The translations under genes were made by a program, and so were the position numbers. Positions 23,261-34,396 of a stretch of 64,000 bases of DNA are shown here, piece after piece (within the stretch, counting starts at the first letter, position 1; the number at the start of each line of letters is the position of its first letter). The DNA is from Sinotaia quadrata (lineage: Eukaryota; Mollusca; Gastropoda; Architaenioglossa; Viviparidae), in contig CM054181.1 of assembly GCA_028829895.1 (NCBI GenBank), positions 104,084,360 to 104,148,359 on the forward strand, read 5' to 3'. The notes beneath the pieces are model-generated. The model was not told the DNA's origin and did no database searches. It saw only the letters and a list, made by a program, of their open reading frames with translations.

Positions 23261-24068
23261 CAGTTCTTGTATAGAGATATGTAGCGACGTCACAGTTCTT
23301 GTATTATAGAGATATGTAGCGACGTCACAGTTCTTGTATAGAGATATGTAGCGACGTCACTGTTCTTGTAAAGAGATATGTAGTGACGTCACAATTCTTG
23401 TATAGAGATATGTAGCGACGTCACAGTTATAAAGAAATATGTAGCGACGTCACAGTTCTTGCATAGAGATATGTAGCGACGTCACTGTTCTTGTATGTAG
23501 AGATATGTAGCGACGTCACAGTTATATAGAAATATGTAGCGACGTCACAGTTCTTGTATTATAGAGATATGTAGCGACGTCACAGTTCTTGTATAGAGAT
23601 ATGTAGCGACGTCACTGTTCTTGTAAAGAGATATGTAGTGACGTCACAATTCTTGTATAGAGATATGTAGCGACGTCACAGTTATATAGAAATATGTAGC
23701 GACGTCACAGTTCTTGCATAGAGATATGTAGCGACGGCACTGTATAGAGATATGTAGCGACGTCACAGTTCTTGTATGTAGAGATATGTAGCGACGTCAC
23801 TGTTATTGTATGTAGAGATATGTAGCGACGTCACAGTTCTTGTATAGAGATATGTAGCGACGTCACCGTTCTTGTACAGATATGTAGCGACGGCACTGTT
23901 CTTGTATAGAGATATTTCGCTGCGTCACAGTTCTTGTATGTAGAGATATGTAGCGACGTCACAGTTCTTGTATAGAGATATGTAGCGACGTCACAGTTCT
24001 TGTATAGAGATATGTAGCGACGTCACAGTTCTTGTATAGAGATATGTAGCGACGGCACTGTTCTTGTC
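23261..24068. repeat. About 32-bp minisatellite, 25 copies, CRE-like core
   Basis: Unit AGAGATATGTAGCGACGTCA followed by CAGTTCTTGTAT. Most of the 25 monomers carry CGACGTCAC. Monomers 4 and 12 carry the full palindrome TGACGTCA (23384 and 23639). A block of eight monomers, about 255 bases, is tandemly repeated: variants in monomers 2-7 recur in the same order in 10-15. Confidence 0.95.
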
Positions 24069-25580
24069 AGTTGCGCTACTCATTAGAAAACAGAAACAAA
24101 ATTTGTAAGACGGAGACCACAGTCAGTCACTTGAATATTTACAGCTGTAAACCGGTCAGAAATCCTAGAGTCTCTTAAAACTGTAAATTGTTTACGACAA
24201 TGAACAAAAAATAAATAAATAAACATAAGCTGTTTGCATTAGTGTAAACAAAAAATTATCAAGCCATTGACATAAATATATACACGATAAATAAGTAACT
24301 ATATCATTTAAATACAAACACCCGATATATGAATGAATATGTGATACGAGTTAATTTTATATTTGCTAACATTTGTATCTTGTTGTTCTTGAAAAGAAAA
24401 ATGCATTCCGTTATAGAAGAAACAGTACTGAGGATGGAAGTTGAATAGTGTCGTGGCAAACGCACTCAAAGGCCAGTAACTCGGCTATAGCTTCTCAGTA
24501 CGCGCTGTGAAGTGTGTGATACAGTAACGTAAAACTTGATTTATTGCATATTAATCACGCTCGGATTCAATCTGTTAGCTGGTTTGTTTACTTTTTTTCT
24601 TAAAGGCACCCGAGCATAACTCTGAGCTTATCCTGTTAATGCTTGCGGAGTTATTCTCTCATGCTTGTATTTCACAATCAAGGAGTGCAAAACGCTGTAG
24701 TCGGGAACAGGATGGAGAAGGAATGGGGGCGGGGTTGGAATGAGGCTTTCCTTCTTTATAACACAGGTTTTCTATGCTCCTGAACTACTATTAGAAAATG
24801 CGCCATTTTGAGCTGTACAGCTTCTCAACAGTTGTAGCAAATGAAAAAAATACGCGAGATGGTGGGCCTATTACGAAACAATTGCTAACAATAGTTTAAA
24901 CCCGTTTAAAAATGTATATATTACTATTCTAATTTTAAGATCTTTTGAGTTTAGTTCAGACATTTTGATAAATGTGTGTGTACAGGTGTTTATACGTGTG
25001 CATGCGTGTTAAGCTACAACGTTAATTACGCCTGTGTACGCAATGATCAAGATAAGATACATACTGTATGTGCGTATGGCACTGATAAATGTTCACTTGA
25101 TTTTACCCTGCCTGCCACGCATTTCACCTTAATTTTGTGTTTTCCACCCCCACCCACCCTCTGTAATCAAAAGTCACCGCTTCGAAAGGCATTCCAATCT
25201 TGTACAGTTCCAGGCACGTGCCACAATCTGCAGGAAGAAAACCAGGGGCTTATTTCATGGTTAATCACGTGATGAGGTTGAATTTCATCATCGTGTTTCG
25301 TGTATCGCCAATGCTTGATGTTGCTGTTGTTGCTTTTGTGATATGCACGCAATCTGATTTTGTGACCCTGGGACAGGCGATCTGTTGTACAAAAATCAAT
25401 CTCTGCTTGTCGTTTTTTTTTAATTGCCCTTTACGTTCTCCGAAGGCACTTTATTTTAGATACATATGTATTCTTTTTATTTCTTCAAATTCTGCTGCAT
25501 GTTTTGTGCTGAACTGGTAGGAAGGAGAGAAATGCATTTCTCTCATAGAAGTTAATTTGAAATAGTTTCTCAATGCATTC

Positions 25581-25581
<1 letters not shown>
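24069..25581. other. Non-coding spacer
   Basis: Unique sequence. Frames at 24976-25272 and 25200-25520 are unrecognised and lack splice or promoter context. Confidence 0.5.

Positions 25582-25674
<93 letters not shown>
25582..25674. repeat. (CT)n microsatellite
   Basis: About 46 uninterrupted CT units abutting the 3' end of the SINE on the minus strand. Confidence 0.96.
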
Positions 25675-25678
<4 letters not shown>

Positions 25679-25850
25679 CTTAAAGAAACACTAAGCGCGT
25701 ATAGCCAGGGTGGCTCAGATCAACATTCATGAGTTTGTGAAAGTCGATCAAGGAAACTTCTGATGGCCAAGGCAAGGGTTTGAACCCACGATCTTCTGTA
25801 TGCGTAATCTAGGACCCTAACTCCTACCGCCAGCGCATTCCCACTCTCCT
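25675..25850 (-). mobile_element. tRNA-derived SINE, minus strand
   Basis: Read on the minus strand, TGGCGGTAGGAGTTAGGG (25832-25815) is an A box and GGGTTCAAACCC (25787-25776) a B box, at normal tRNA spacing. A body of about 90 bases ends in the 15-base palindrome GTTTCTTTAAGAAAC (25689-25675), followed directly by (GA)n. Known family features are Pol III transcription and LINE-driven retrotransposition. The family name is not identified, and target-site duplications are not evident because one flank is a microsatellite. Confidence 0.72.
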
Positions 25851-26554
25851 CCCCAAACTTGTACCCCTTGTAGATCACACTGATCATATTAATGCATAAT
25901 CCGAAGTATCACTGTCCTTTTTCCGATGATGTTGATCCTTCGGATTCGCAGTGATCTCCCTTTATCCCACCCGTTATTCTATGCCGCTTGCTCTGTTCGG
26001 GTTTTGTTGTGTAACTACAAGGCTGTGAAGAGTTCACGTGAGAAAACGTTGCACATCCAAGCCTTCAAGACACACAGCATCAATGGCTCGAGGAGTTTAA
26101 AATATACCTAATACATGTAATAATGACAACTTACAGGCACAAAATAAATTATTTATTTTTAATGATAGAACCAGACTTTGGGATTATGTTTGACTACGTC
26201 CAAGACTTATCCAGACTTTAATTTATTTTATCGAAATTGTCAATCGGAACAGGGTAAAGGTCAATCTATCTATAGATCACTTTCGGATTTTATATAGTCA
26301 GGGGAGGGGAAGGCATTTATGCATTTGTTTTTATTCCCGGTGTATATATTAACCTCATCCTCGAATTAAGTTCACTTAGCAAATACTTGTACATACATGT
26401 ATCAGCAACTGTGTAAGTTACTGCTTTCAACGACCGCATTTATTGTAAAATTTAAAGTCTCCATAAAGCTGATATTGATGAATTTGGGGTTTATTTTGTT
26501 GTAATTTTCACCTTTACGGTCAGTGTAATACTTATCATTTCCCTTCCTCACATT
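25851..26554. other. Non-coding spacer
   Basis: Unique sequence; nothing recognised. Confidence 0.5.
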
Positions 26555-26557
26555 GTG

Positions 26558-26589
<32 letters not shown>

Positions 26590-26600
26590 TGCGTGCGTGT
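26555..26600. repeat. (GT)n-(GCGT)n microsatellite
   Basis: GT units pass into about six GCGT units; alternating purine-pyrimidine throughout. Confidence 0.93.
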
Positions 26601-26849
26601 GCCGGAGAGAGCGAGAGTGTGTGTGAGACAGAGACCAGTGAACAGCACTGAAAATATGACGGTTGAAGGAAAAGGAAATGATAAATCACACCCGTTTCAC
26701 GTTAAAGTCGGTTCCCATTCAGATTTTTCAAGGTCTAAACAGACGAAGGAATGCTGCTGGAGTCCAATTCTTTTTATGAGTTTGCGCCGTGCCCCTCGAA
26801 ATAAATTCACATTCCAAGCCTCGTAGAAATTGGTGAAACAAAGTCCGCA

Positions 26850-27330
26850 ATCAAACGAGGAGATAACCGCATCCAGCTACGGGACAGCCGGAGATCGTTC
26901 CAGTGCGTTAACCAAATTGTTAACTGTCGAGTGAGGGAAGAGTGGGGTTTGTTTTTTTCCTCTACGGGACGGGAAAAGACCCCTCAAAGCTCGACAGGTA
27001 GGATGTCTGTTTGTGTGGCGCGCTCTTCTGCTTGTTCGGGTGATTGAATGCAGGGTAGCAGACGACAAGCGGGTCGCGTGCCATGCAAATAAGCTGGAGG
27101 GCGGGTGCACGCGCGGGACTCGTGCGGCAAGCGAAATAACTCTTTTCTATGGCGAAGGGTATCGACAAGTGCGCTGTCCCGGAAAGTGCGTATCCAAGAG
27201 AAACAGATGTCCACCGTCTACGCACTGTGATTCGACAGAGGGTTGGTAGGGTATTCTGGGGGGGGGGGGTTAAATTGATACTGCGCACTGGTCACCGGGG
27301 AAACACGCTTCATGGGCAAGGGACTCGGTC
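26850..27330. promoter_or_regulatory. CpG-dense segment with octamer motif
   Basis: The most CpG-rich stretch of the window: I count roughly 36 CpG in about 470 bases, near or above expectation for its base composition. It contains ATGCAAAT (27083-27090), a perfect POU octamer site, a GGGCGGG GC-box-like string nearby, and poly-G at about 27260. Both strands have open frames here, as GC-rich DNA often does, but none is recognisable. It may be a regulatory element or unannotated promoter. No TATA box or clear exon structure is visible. Confidence 0.35.
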
Positions 27331-27509
27331 GCCCTTAGATCAACCTAAACTGTTAAGTCTTGTGGGGGATTTTTTTTTCTTCCGTTTCATTACATATCAA
27401 TCAGAGCTACTACTTGTTTATTTAGAATTATCTCAATATGTACCAAGTTTACGTCGTTTCTATTTAATCGATCCTATCCATTTAGGAGAAAATGAACACT
27501 ATTTACTGA
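27331..27509. other. Non-coding spacer
   Basis: Unique sequence; nothing recognised. Confidence 0.5.
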
Positions 27510-27908
27510 ACTCCAACATTTAGTGATAACATGTGTAACATACATATTGTAAGACTCCAACATTTAGTGATAACATGTGTAACATACATATTGTAAGACT
27601 CCAACATTTAGTGATAACATGTGTAACATACATATTGTAAGACTCCAACATTTAGTGATAACATGTGTAACATGCATATTGTAAGACTCCAACATTTAGT
27701 GATAACATGTGTAACATACATATTGTAAGACTCCAACATTTAGTGATAACATGTGTAACATACATATTGTAAGACTCCAACATTTAGTGATAACATGTGT
27801 AACATACATATTGTAAGACTCCAACATTTAGTGATAACATGTGTAACATACATATTGTAAGACTCCAACATTTAGTGATAACATGTGTAACATGCATATT
27901 GTAAGACT
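27510..27908. repeat. 44-bp minisatellite, nine near-perfect copies
   Basis: Units ACTCCAACATTTAGTGATAA, then CATGTGTAACATACATATTG, then TAAG, from 27510 at an exact 44-base period. The only repeated difference is CATGCATATTG for CATACATATTG in copies 4 and 9. The array is very homogeneous. Confidence 0.97.
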
Positions 27909-28194
27909 CGTCGCGCTGACATATAACTGGAAACGTTTCTGTACCGAAAGCAGTACATCCATTGCCATACTATTGTCAGAGCGCGGCAGTTTGATTTCAA
28001 TCGCATTCGTATTTACATGTCAGTGCACGGTGACAATTAACTTTCGACTGATAAGGAAACAGTCTTGTGACTTTTTAATCCATCTCTCCGTTATAAATGA
28101 CTCTTCTTTACATATTTACACAGATTTTTCTCTCCCTGACAGCTTTCCTTTGTTCGCTGGCAGTCACTTTTGGTGCCGGTTTAGTAAGCAGCAT
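27909..28194. other. Non-coding spacer
   Basis: Unique sequence; nothing recognised. Confidence 0.5.
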
Positions 28195-28345
28195 GCGCGT
28201 GTGTGTGTGTGTGTATACGTGTGTGAGCGGGTATGAGTGGGTTATGCGTATGTGTGCTGGTGTGTGGCCGTGTGTTTGTGTATGTATGGGTGTGTGTATG
28301 TGTGTGTGTGTGTTTGTGTGTGTGTGCATGTGTGCGTGCGCGCGC
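28195..28345. repeat. Interrupted (GT)n tract
   Basis: GT-rich with many A, C and GG interruptions, ending GTGCGTGCGCGCGC. Confidence 0.88.
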
Positions 28346-28659
28346 TTACGAAACTTGTGTATTTGAAAGAGAGGGGCAAGAGAAAGAGACAAAGAGAATG
28401 AAATTGCTATATAGTCGGGCTGTGAAGAGACTATGAGGGATGAATATGTGCGTAAAAATGCGTGCGTGTTTGTGTATGTGTGTATGAGTGTACTTTGTTT
28501 GTATACTTGTCAGTGAGAACCGTGCTGGATACATGAGGTTTTCTCCTAATGGTCATACTTAGAGACGGCGTATTAATTATTTCTTTAGGAAATAATTTTA
28601 TTTTATATTACAACTATTTATGTTTGAAATTTTGTGTTGGGAAGAAAGGTTACATGTTG
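28346..28659. other. Non-coding spacer
   Basis: Purine-rich patch (28360-28400) and GT-rich patch (28440-28500). No gene. Confidence 0.5.
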
Positions 28660-28700
28660 CGGTAGTAGTGGAAGTAGTAAAAGTAGTAGTAGTAGTAGTC
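28660..28700. repeat. (GTA)n microsatellite
   Basis: Imperfect GTA units with a clean run of about six. It flanks the LINE remnant on the side of its 3' end. Confidence 0.88.
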
Positions 28701-28746
28701 AGCGTTTTATCACGATTCTGTGAGTGTCGGTTATGAACCAAGCTCT

Positions 28747-28945
28747 TGGAATCTTACCAAGATTCTGGGAGATAAAAGGTTTTACGGAGGATATAGCAAC
28801 TTCGGAGGGGCGCTGCTTTTAGCATTGGGGCAAATCTGTTGTTTCCAGATAGTTTATTCGGATAGCTTAATAAAGCAAGTGTTATATTCCTCAAGGCTCC
28901 TATCACTACAGGTATCACTTCTGCTTTTGCATTCCACAATCTCTA
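28747..28945 (-). pseudogene. LINE reverse-transcriptase C-terminal fragment
   Basis: The minus-strand frame (28939-28754) reads through EVIPVVIGAL, then LLSYP, then ILRKTF and a final LPESW before the stop. This matches the C-terminal tail found after the reverse-transcriptase domain of many LINE ORF2 proteins in aquatic animals (LWN-K-EVIPVVIGALG ... LQKTALLGTAHILRKVL), a pattern I recall from the family rather than having searched. The catalytic domain is absent. The family GALG and LLGTA positions are altered here (GALR, APLRSC), and a stop lies just upstream. It is a dead 5'-truncated copy, with (GTA)n on both sides (28660-28700 and 28973-28997). Confidence 0.65.
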
Positions 28946-28972
28946 AATACAATGTATCTAATTTGATACCCT

Positions 28973-29015
28973 GGTAGTAGTAGTAGTAGTAGTAGTATCA
29001 TTATTATTATTAATA
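28973..29015. repeat. (GTA)n-(TTA)n microsatellite
   Basis: About eight GTA units, then TCATTATTATTATTAATATT. It flanks the LINE remnant on its truncated side. Confidence 0.9.
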
Positions 29016-29651
29016 TTATAGCTAGTGAATAAAGGGTTTTAAGAAATAATTCGTGTCTGTCTCGAATCGTCTTTCTACTGAAAAATTGTCCTGATTTAGT
29101 GTCTCCTGCTCTCTAACACTTGAATGAGATTGCACACAACATTTACATTAAATGTTCAGCTTTGGTGCCTACAGTTGATGGCATATACCCGAAATTGCCC
29201 ACAACTTCCGTCTCAAACAGCTAGTTAGTCTGGTTAGTAGTCGTTAAATATGTTCTCAGGCATTCCTGTCTCCAACTTGCGTGATATTCTCTCTCGATGG
29301 TCTGTAAGTCTGCCCTGTCCTTAAATTATATTGTCCAGCATTCCTGTCTCCCGCTGCATCATGTAACTGAGCCTGCCAACATCTTCTTTGAATAATCTAT
29401 CAGTCTCTCTAGTCTTCAAGTTCTATTGCCCAGCAGAGTTATCTCTCACTTAATAAGCTTTCCCACATTTGCATAGAACGGTTTTTTTCTAATACGTGAA
29501 TCGTCCAGCAGTAATATCTCCTGGATCTGTCATATAACTTGGATTGATAAAAGCAAATATAACTTGATTGGAAACACACACACACACACACACACACACA
29601 CCCCGCTAATCCATCGCTTAACGTAGAATATCCAGTACATGAGACATAAAT
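29016..29651. repeat. Possible very old repeats around CAGCATTCCTGTCTCC
   Basis: Phrases such as CCAGCATTCCTGTCTCC, CAGGCATTCCTGTCTCC and GTCCAGCAGTAATATCTCC recur about every 60-100 bases. A (CA)n tract lies at 29573-29600. Divergence is high. Confidence 0.4.
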
Positions 29652-29830
29652 TGTCTCTAGATCTGTCTCTGGTTCTGTCTCTAAGCTAGTTCTAGTTCTG
29701 TCTCTAAGCTGTCTCTAGTTGTGTCTCTAAGCTGTCTCTAGTTCTGTCTCTAAACTGTCTCTAGTTCTGTCTCTAAGCTGTCTCTAGTTCTGTCTCTAAG
29801 CTGTCACTAGTTCTATCTCTAAGCTGTCTC
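29652..29830. repeat. 23-bp minisatellite, about eight copies
   Basis: Unit CTGTCTCTAAGCTGTCTCTA followed by GTT. Its two halves resemble each other, so the 23-mer may come from a shorter motif. Confidence 0.93.
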
Positions 29831-30060
29831 GCAATTCTCACTGAAAGAGTCTAACATTTAAATGTGGTAGTCCAGCAATTCTCTCTAGAAGAGTCTAACA
29901 ATTACAGTTGCACAATAGTTCTGGCTGGGAGAGTCTAACACTTCAGTTGCCCCATAGTTCTTATTGGAAGACTTATACACTTGTTCAGCATTTTTTGCTG
30001 GAAGAATCCAACACACTTAAAGGAGTTTGCCCAGCAGTTTTGTCTGAAAGAGTATCACAA
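29831..30060. repeat. Decayed repeats, about 50-60 bp
   Basis: AGAGTCTAACA, GTTGCACAATAGTTCT and similar phrases recur four to five times with heavy change. Confidence 0.55.
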
Positions 30061-30256
30061 AAAAAAAGTTACCAAATTGTTTCGCTATATACACCGTGAA
30101 AATGCATCCATTATTTACTGATTAATTTAGATGTTTTAATGACATGTCAGTATTTACTGAAGAAAAAATTGGACACCACGCTCTTTCTCGCAAGACACGA
30201 AGAAAACAAACTTCGGAAAGAATTTATCGACGAACGGGCAAAAGGACATTGCCCTC
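30061..30256. other. Non-coding spacer
   Basis: Unique sequence; nothing recognised. Confidence 0.5.
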
Positions 30257-30337
30257 GCCAGAGAGAAGTCTGAAATAACGAACTGTTATCATACAGCCAG
30301 AGAGAAGTCTGAAATAACGAATTGTTATCATACAGCC
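30257..30337. repeat. 39-bp tandem duplication
   Basis: GCCAGAGAGAAGTCTGAAAT at 30257 and 30296. The two copies differ by one base. Confidence 0.93.
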
Positions 30338-31225
30338 TCAGATTAGCACAATGACCCGTGATTGACTGTGTGTATGAGTGTGTGATGTTGTGTTTTGTGT
30401 GGGGAGTGTGGGTGGGTGTATTGAGGAAGGGAATATTTTTTTCCTTTCTTTCTTTCCTACCTTCCGTCACACATTCAGTCCATTTGGGTCCATCTTTTCA
30501 GCATAGTGGAACCAGAAATGCCAGAAGGGTCATAACTGATGGTTTGAGTAGATCCAACGTACAACCACCGAGCCACGGTGATCAATTTCTGTATCGGTCC
30601 ATTCATCGTCCAACATAAGCCAAAATTTAAGTCCCAAAGATTTTTTGCGGTTTCAAGGGACAAACGGTGAAGGAGGAAATATGAGATAGTCGTGGGTACG
30701 ATCAGTGTTTTGTTAAGCACGTTCTAGCGTTTTAACTTTCGGGGTTTTTTTTTAGCCCAGCAGGCAAACTGTTTCCATAGAATACTAAACTCAACTGGTG
30801 TAACAACTGGAAACTTCCAGTTCGAGTACAAGTTCTAGACAGCATGTGTGCATCAGTACCAGCGTGCGTGCGTGAGTCCGTGCATGCGTGTGTATGTGTG
30901 ATTCGGATGCATGGGGAACTAAGCTGAGATAAACTATGTATGTTAATTTGTAAACATATTTTAATTAAATTTATTTATTCGGAGGCCACGTTCAACAACA
31001 CATTGCGCTTTGGTCGTTTATTTTTTTTTAAAAGTTGTTTCTTATAATATATACTGTTCTTATAAATCTCAGCTGTATGAACTAAGACTGAAAAAAAGAA
31101 AGATTTTGTTTTTTATTTTGCTTTTGTTTCTCAACCAAGCAAACAAAAATTGTATATATAATTGTTTCTTTTGTTTTATTTTTATTTGGCTATCGTTATC
31201 ATCTTCTTTGTTAGTAGAAGCAAAA
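30338..31225. other. Non-coding spacer
   Basis: Unique sequence. A minus frame at 30475-30720 (81 codons) is unrecognised. tRNA-like boxes at 30753 and 30820 are weak and not called. Confidence 0.5.
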
Positions 31226-31450
31226 TGTCACCATTATCCGCTGACCGATTAATTAAATCAAAACAGTACTTTCACCGTTATCCGCTGACCGATTAATTAA
31301 ATCAAAACAGTACTTTCACCATTATCCGCTGACCGATTAATTAAATCAAAACATTACTTTCACCATTATCCGCTGACCGATTAATTAAATCAAAACAGTA
31401 TTTCACCATTATCCGCTGACCGATTAATTAAATCAAAACAGCACTTTCAA
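31226..31450. repeat. 44-bp minisatellite, five near-identical copies
   Basis: Unit TTTCACCATTATCCGCTGAC followed by CGATTAATTAAATCAAAAC. Each unit carries the palindrome TTAATTAA. One copy lacks a single base. Confidence 0.95.
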
Positions 31451-32719
31451 CAGCGTTCTACTTTTTCATCCGTTTTCACCACTTATTTCATGCTATAAAT
31501 TTAATAGTTTGGAAAACTATAATCACGTGACACAGATTTTTCATGCTCAAAAGAGACACCTCATCAGTTCTTCCCACCTTCTAACTACATAGAAGAAACT
31601 GGGAAAAGTCATTGTACTTCCGATTCTTCGTAATAAATTGAGCACACTGACAAGTGAGTCACTCAAAACCCAGTAACCTCATATCTCAAGTGTTGAGATC
31701 TATTTTTTTTTTTTTCTTGTGCGATGGCACTCTTTGCACGCGCTCCGCTGAACACATGGAGAGAATCCAGACAACGGTCTCGCACACTACTGCAGCCCTA
31801 ACGAGACCCTCTCTATGCCTCGTGGGCAGAACCCAAACAAGAAAAAAAAAATTACAAAAATCGATTTTCCTTTGGTCCGCCATCACTCTCAGAACTTTTC
31901 CATTCCGCTTTAGCCTGCAGTGGTTCTCTGATCTGTAGTGTTTTCATCAAGGCTGGTTTGGTTTTGTTTGTTCGGGTTATTTTTGTTTGGATTTTAAAAT
32001 ATATTACGCTCTTTTTTTTCCCAAGGTCGTATATATATATATATCTTTATATATTTACATTTTTGCATGCCTGTTATGCGTTTAGACTAATCCAGTACTA
32101 ATTTAATTGATAGGATTTGGATCAGCCGAGGTGTAAGAAGCAGTTGTTTCCCTTTTGGAACCTTGCAATACCGGGCTTTTGGCTTCATGACTGATTAACT
32201 GCAGATTTACATGATCGCGTGAAAGTAAAACCGCATTATAAAATATATCACACAATACCAGTGTTTGTTCTTTGGTTGTCTAGAGATCAAGGATACTTGT
32301 ACAGCAACCAAAAAAAAAAAAGGTGAAGCCATTCGTGTGTCATATTATCTGCCCTTGGGAACGAAACATGTCTTTTTAATTTGAATAAAAATTAAATATT
32401 GAAACAGAAAACATTTGCCAAATAACTAAGAAATGGAAACAAAACCATTTATTTAACATGTTGTGGTAAAAGAGGTGCATATACAAGCCCATGAAGTGTA
32501 TCGGAGTGCCATTGTAAGCTACCGTAGTAAACTGTCAGCAGGATAGGCAGTTATTATTAATAATACATTTCAGAAATAAAATATATGTACTTAATTTATC
32601 TAATGTCAAGTTACTAACGCGAATAAAGCAATTATATACAGAGCAGGTATTGTAAAGTTGTAAAGAAGCAAATAGAAAATAAAAGCAATCAAACATTATT
32701 GGGTCATCAGTACATAACG

Positions 32720-32721
<2 letters not shown>
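31451..32721. other. Non-coding spacer
   Basis: AT-rich unique sequence with a short (TA)n (32031-32055). Frames at 31654-31938 and the opposite strand are unrecognised. Confidence 0.5.
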
Positions 32722-32793
<72 letters not shown>

Positions 32794-32828
32794 ACCACCA
32801 CCACCACCACCACCACCACCACCACCAC
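32722..32828. repeat. (CA)n-(CCA)n compound microsatellite
   Basis: About 35 CA units (32722-32792) change directly into about 12 CCA units (32792-32828). The long minus frame across it is an artefact of the repeat. Confidence 0.96.
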
Positions 32829-34396
32829 ACTCACGTAGACTGTACAAGAACATACTGTCTCCGCTAAATGAACATATTCAGTTAGTTGAAATTGAAAGTT
32901 ACATAGTTTATCATGCTCTTTATTCCGGAATGCTGTATATATCATATATAAATTCGATTTTCCTGTAAACCAGTGAGCCAGTTGTATATCTAGACCCATC
33001 CACACAACAACAAAAAATGTGCAATATCGGTGGTCTGTAATGACGTATGATATATGGCACTGGTATTTCATCCTGGCGTGCGATGCTGGAAGAATATAAA
33101 TGACGAATCAAATCATTGAAAATCTTGTTTAGATTTCAATAATTTTCTTATTGTTCCACATTAGACTTATTCATCTGTTAATCGACATCTAGAAAGATTA
33201 ATGTAATTATATACGTACCTAGGATAGACCTATTTGTGTTGCTTCGGTAACAGTTAATGCCGTGCTGAGAAAGAAATATGTGCTAGTTTACACCAAATAG
33301 TCTCTTGGGAACAGGCGAAGAGTGACAAAATTGATACTTCGGACAGCGAGAGATTGGCGCGGGGTTGCTAAAATGAAAAAAAGTAAATGTACAGTAATTG
33401 TTAAAAGAAAATATTTTCAATCACGCTGTTTCGAAACAGGAAAATTTAGAGACTATGGGGTCTGGAAAATATATTACTTTAATATATTCTTAAATAAGCA
33501 AGTGTCTTAGTCTAGTAAGCATTATTGCTTTTAAACAATGATGACGCTGTGAATTACGTAATAATGGCCTATCCTGCTGCAGGGAGGGGGGGGAATAAGT
33601 TCGCCTATTAGTTCCAATGCTTCATGTTTCAATATATAATCTAATTTTAAGAGATCTGACACGCAAAATAACATTAGATCTATCGCTAAGATTTCCCTTT
33701 TCTTTCACAATATTAATAAAACACCTGTACTGTATTCTGAAGCTGCCTTGGTTCCATCAAAAATGCTTATAAAAATAATTTCAATCATTGCACAAAACTT
33801 CAATTCGTGGCTGGCATCTTTTGGTTCATAAGGTTTGGAACTCCCCCCCCCCCCCCCGTTTGGGTTTATTAGGTTTCGAAAGTTTATTTTGCTTGCATTT
33901 CGAATACCTTAGTCTTCTAAGTGACAACGGTGTATGCAGCACACAAAACTGTTCCATATGGAGTATAATTATGGAAGTCATCAGCAGTTTTTAAACCCAC
34001 ATGCTCGCGCGCGCACCTATACAAAGTAGAAATAATACTTAGCCCGGGATAGCAATATTATCCAGACCTTAAAACGAAAATCTTTGTTACACTATTCATT
34101 TATGAACGCATACTTCTGAAGAGAGATCATCTAAACGGTAGACAATTGCTTTAAAAAAAAAAAATAAGACAAAATTATGAGTATTTTGCATTTACAAGGA
34201 CCCACTTTGCGGTAACAAACAAATAAATAACAATGAAAAATGCTTTGCTTATGACCCTTGACTTTCTACAAGCCTCTAATTCACAGGGAAATGGATGGAT
34301 GGTTTGATAAATAGATGGATTTTTTTTTTTTAAAGAAAGAAAGAAAAAGGGAGAGAGGGGTAAAAAAGAAATGAAATGAAGCAAAACTGCACAGAA
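32829..34396. other. Non-coding spacer
   Basis: Unique AT-rich sequence with poly-C of 15 at 33843-33857. No gene supported. Confidence 0.5.

Noticed and set aside
27013..27249. Plus frame with four cysteines near its end, resembling a small disulfide-rich peptide
   Set aside because: Begins at GTG rather than ATG, has no signal peptide, and lies in GC-rich DNA where both strands are open.
30745..30835. tRNA-like A box (TAGCCCAGCAGG) and B box (GTTCGAGTAC)
   Set aside because: B box has mismatches at key positions, spacing is long, and there is no SINE-like body or tail.
32535..33071. Longest minus frame in the window (178 codons)
   Set aside because: Runs through (CA)n-(CCA)n as poly-valine and cysteine-valine; the flanks are AT-rich with no domain.
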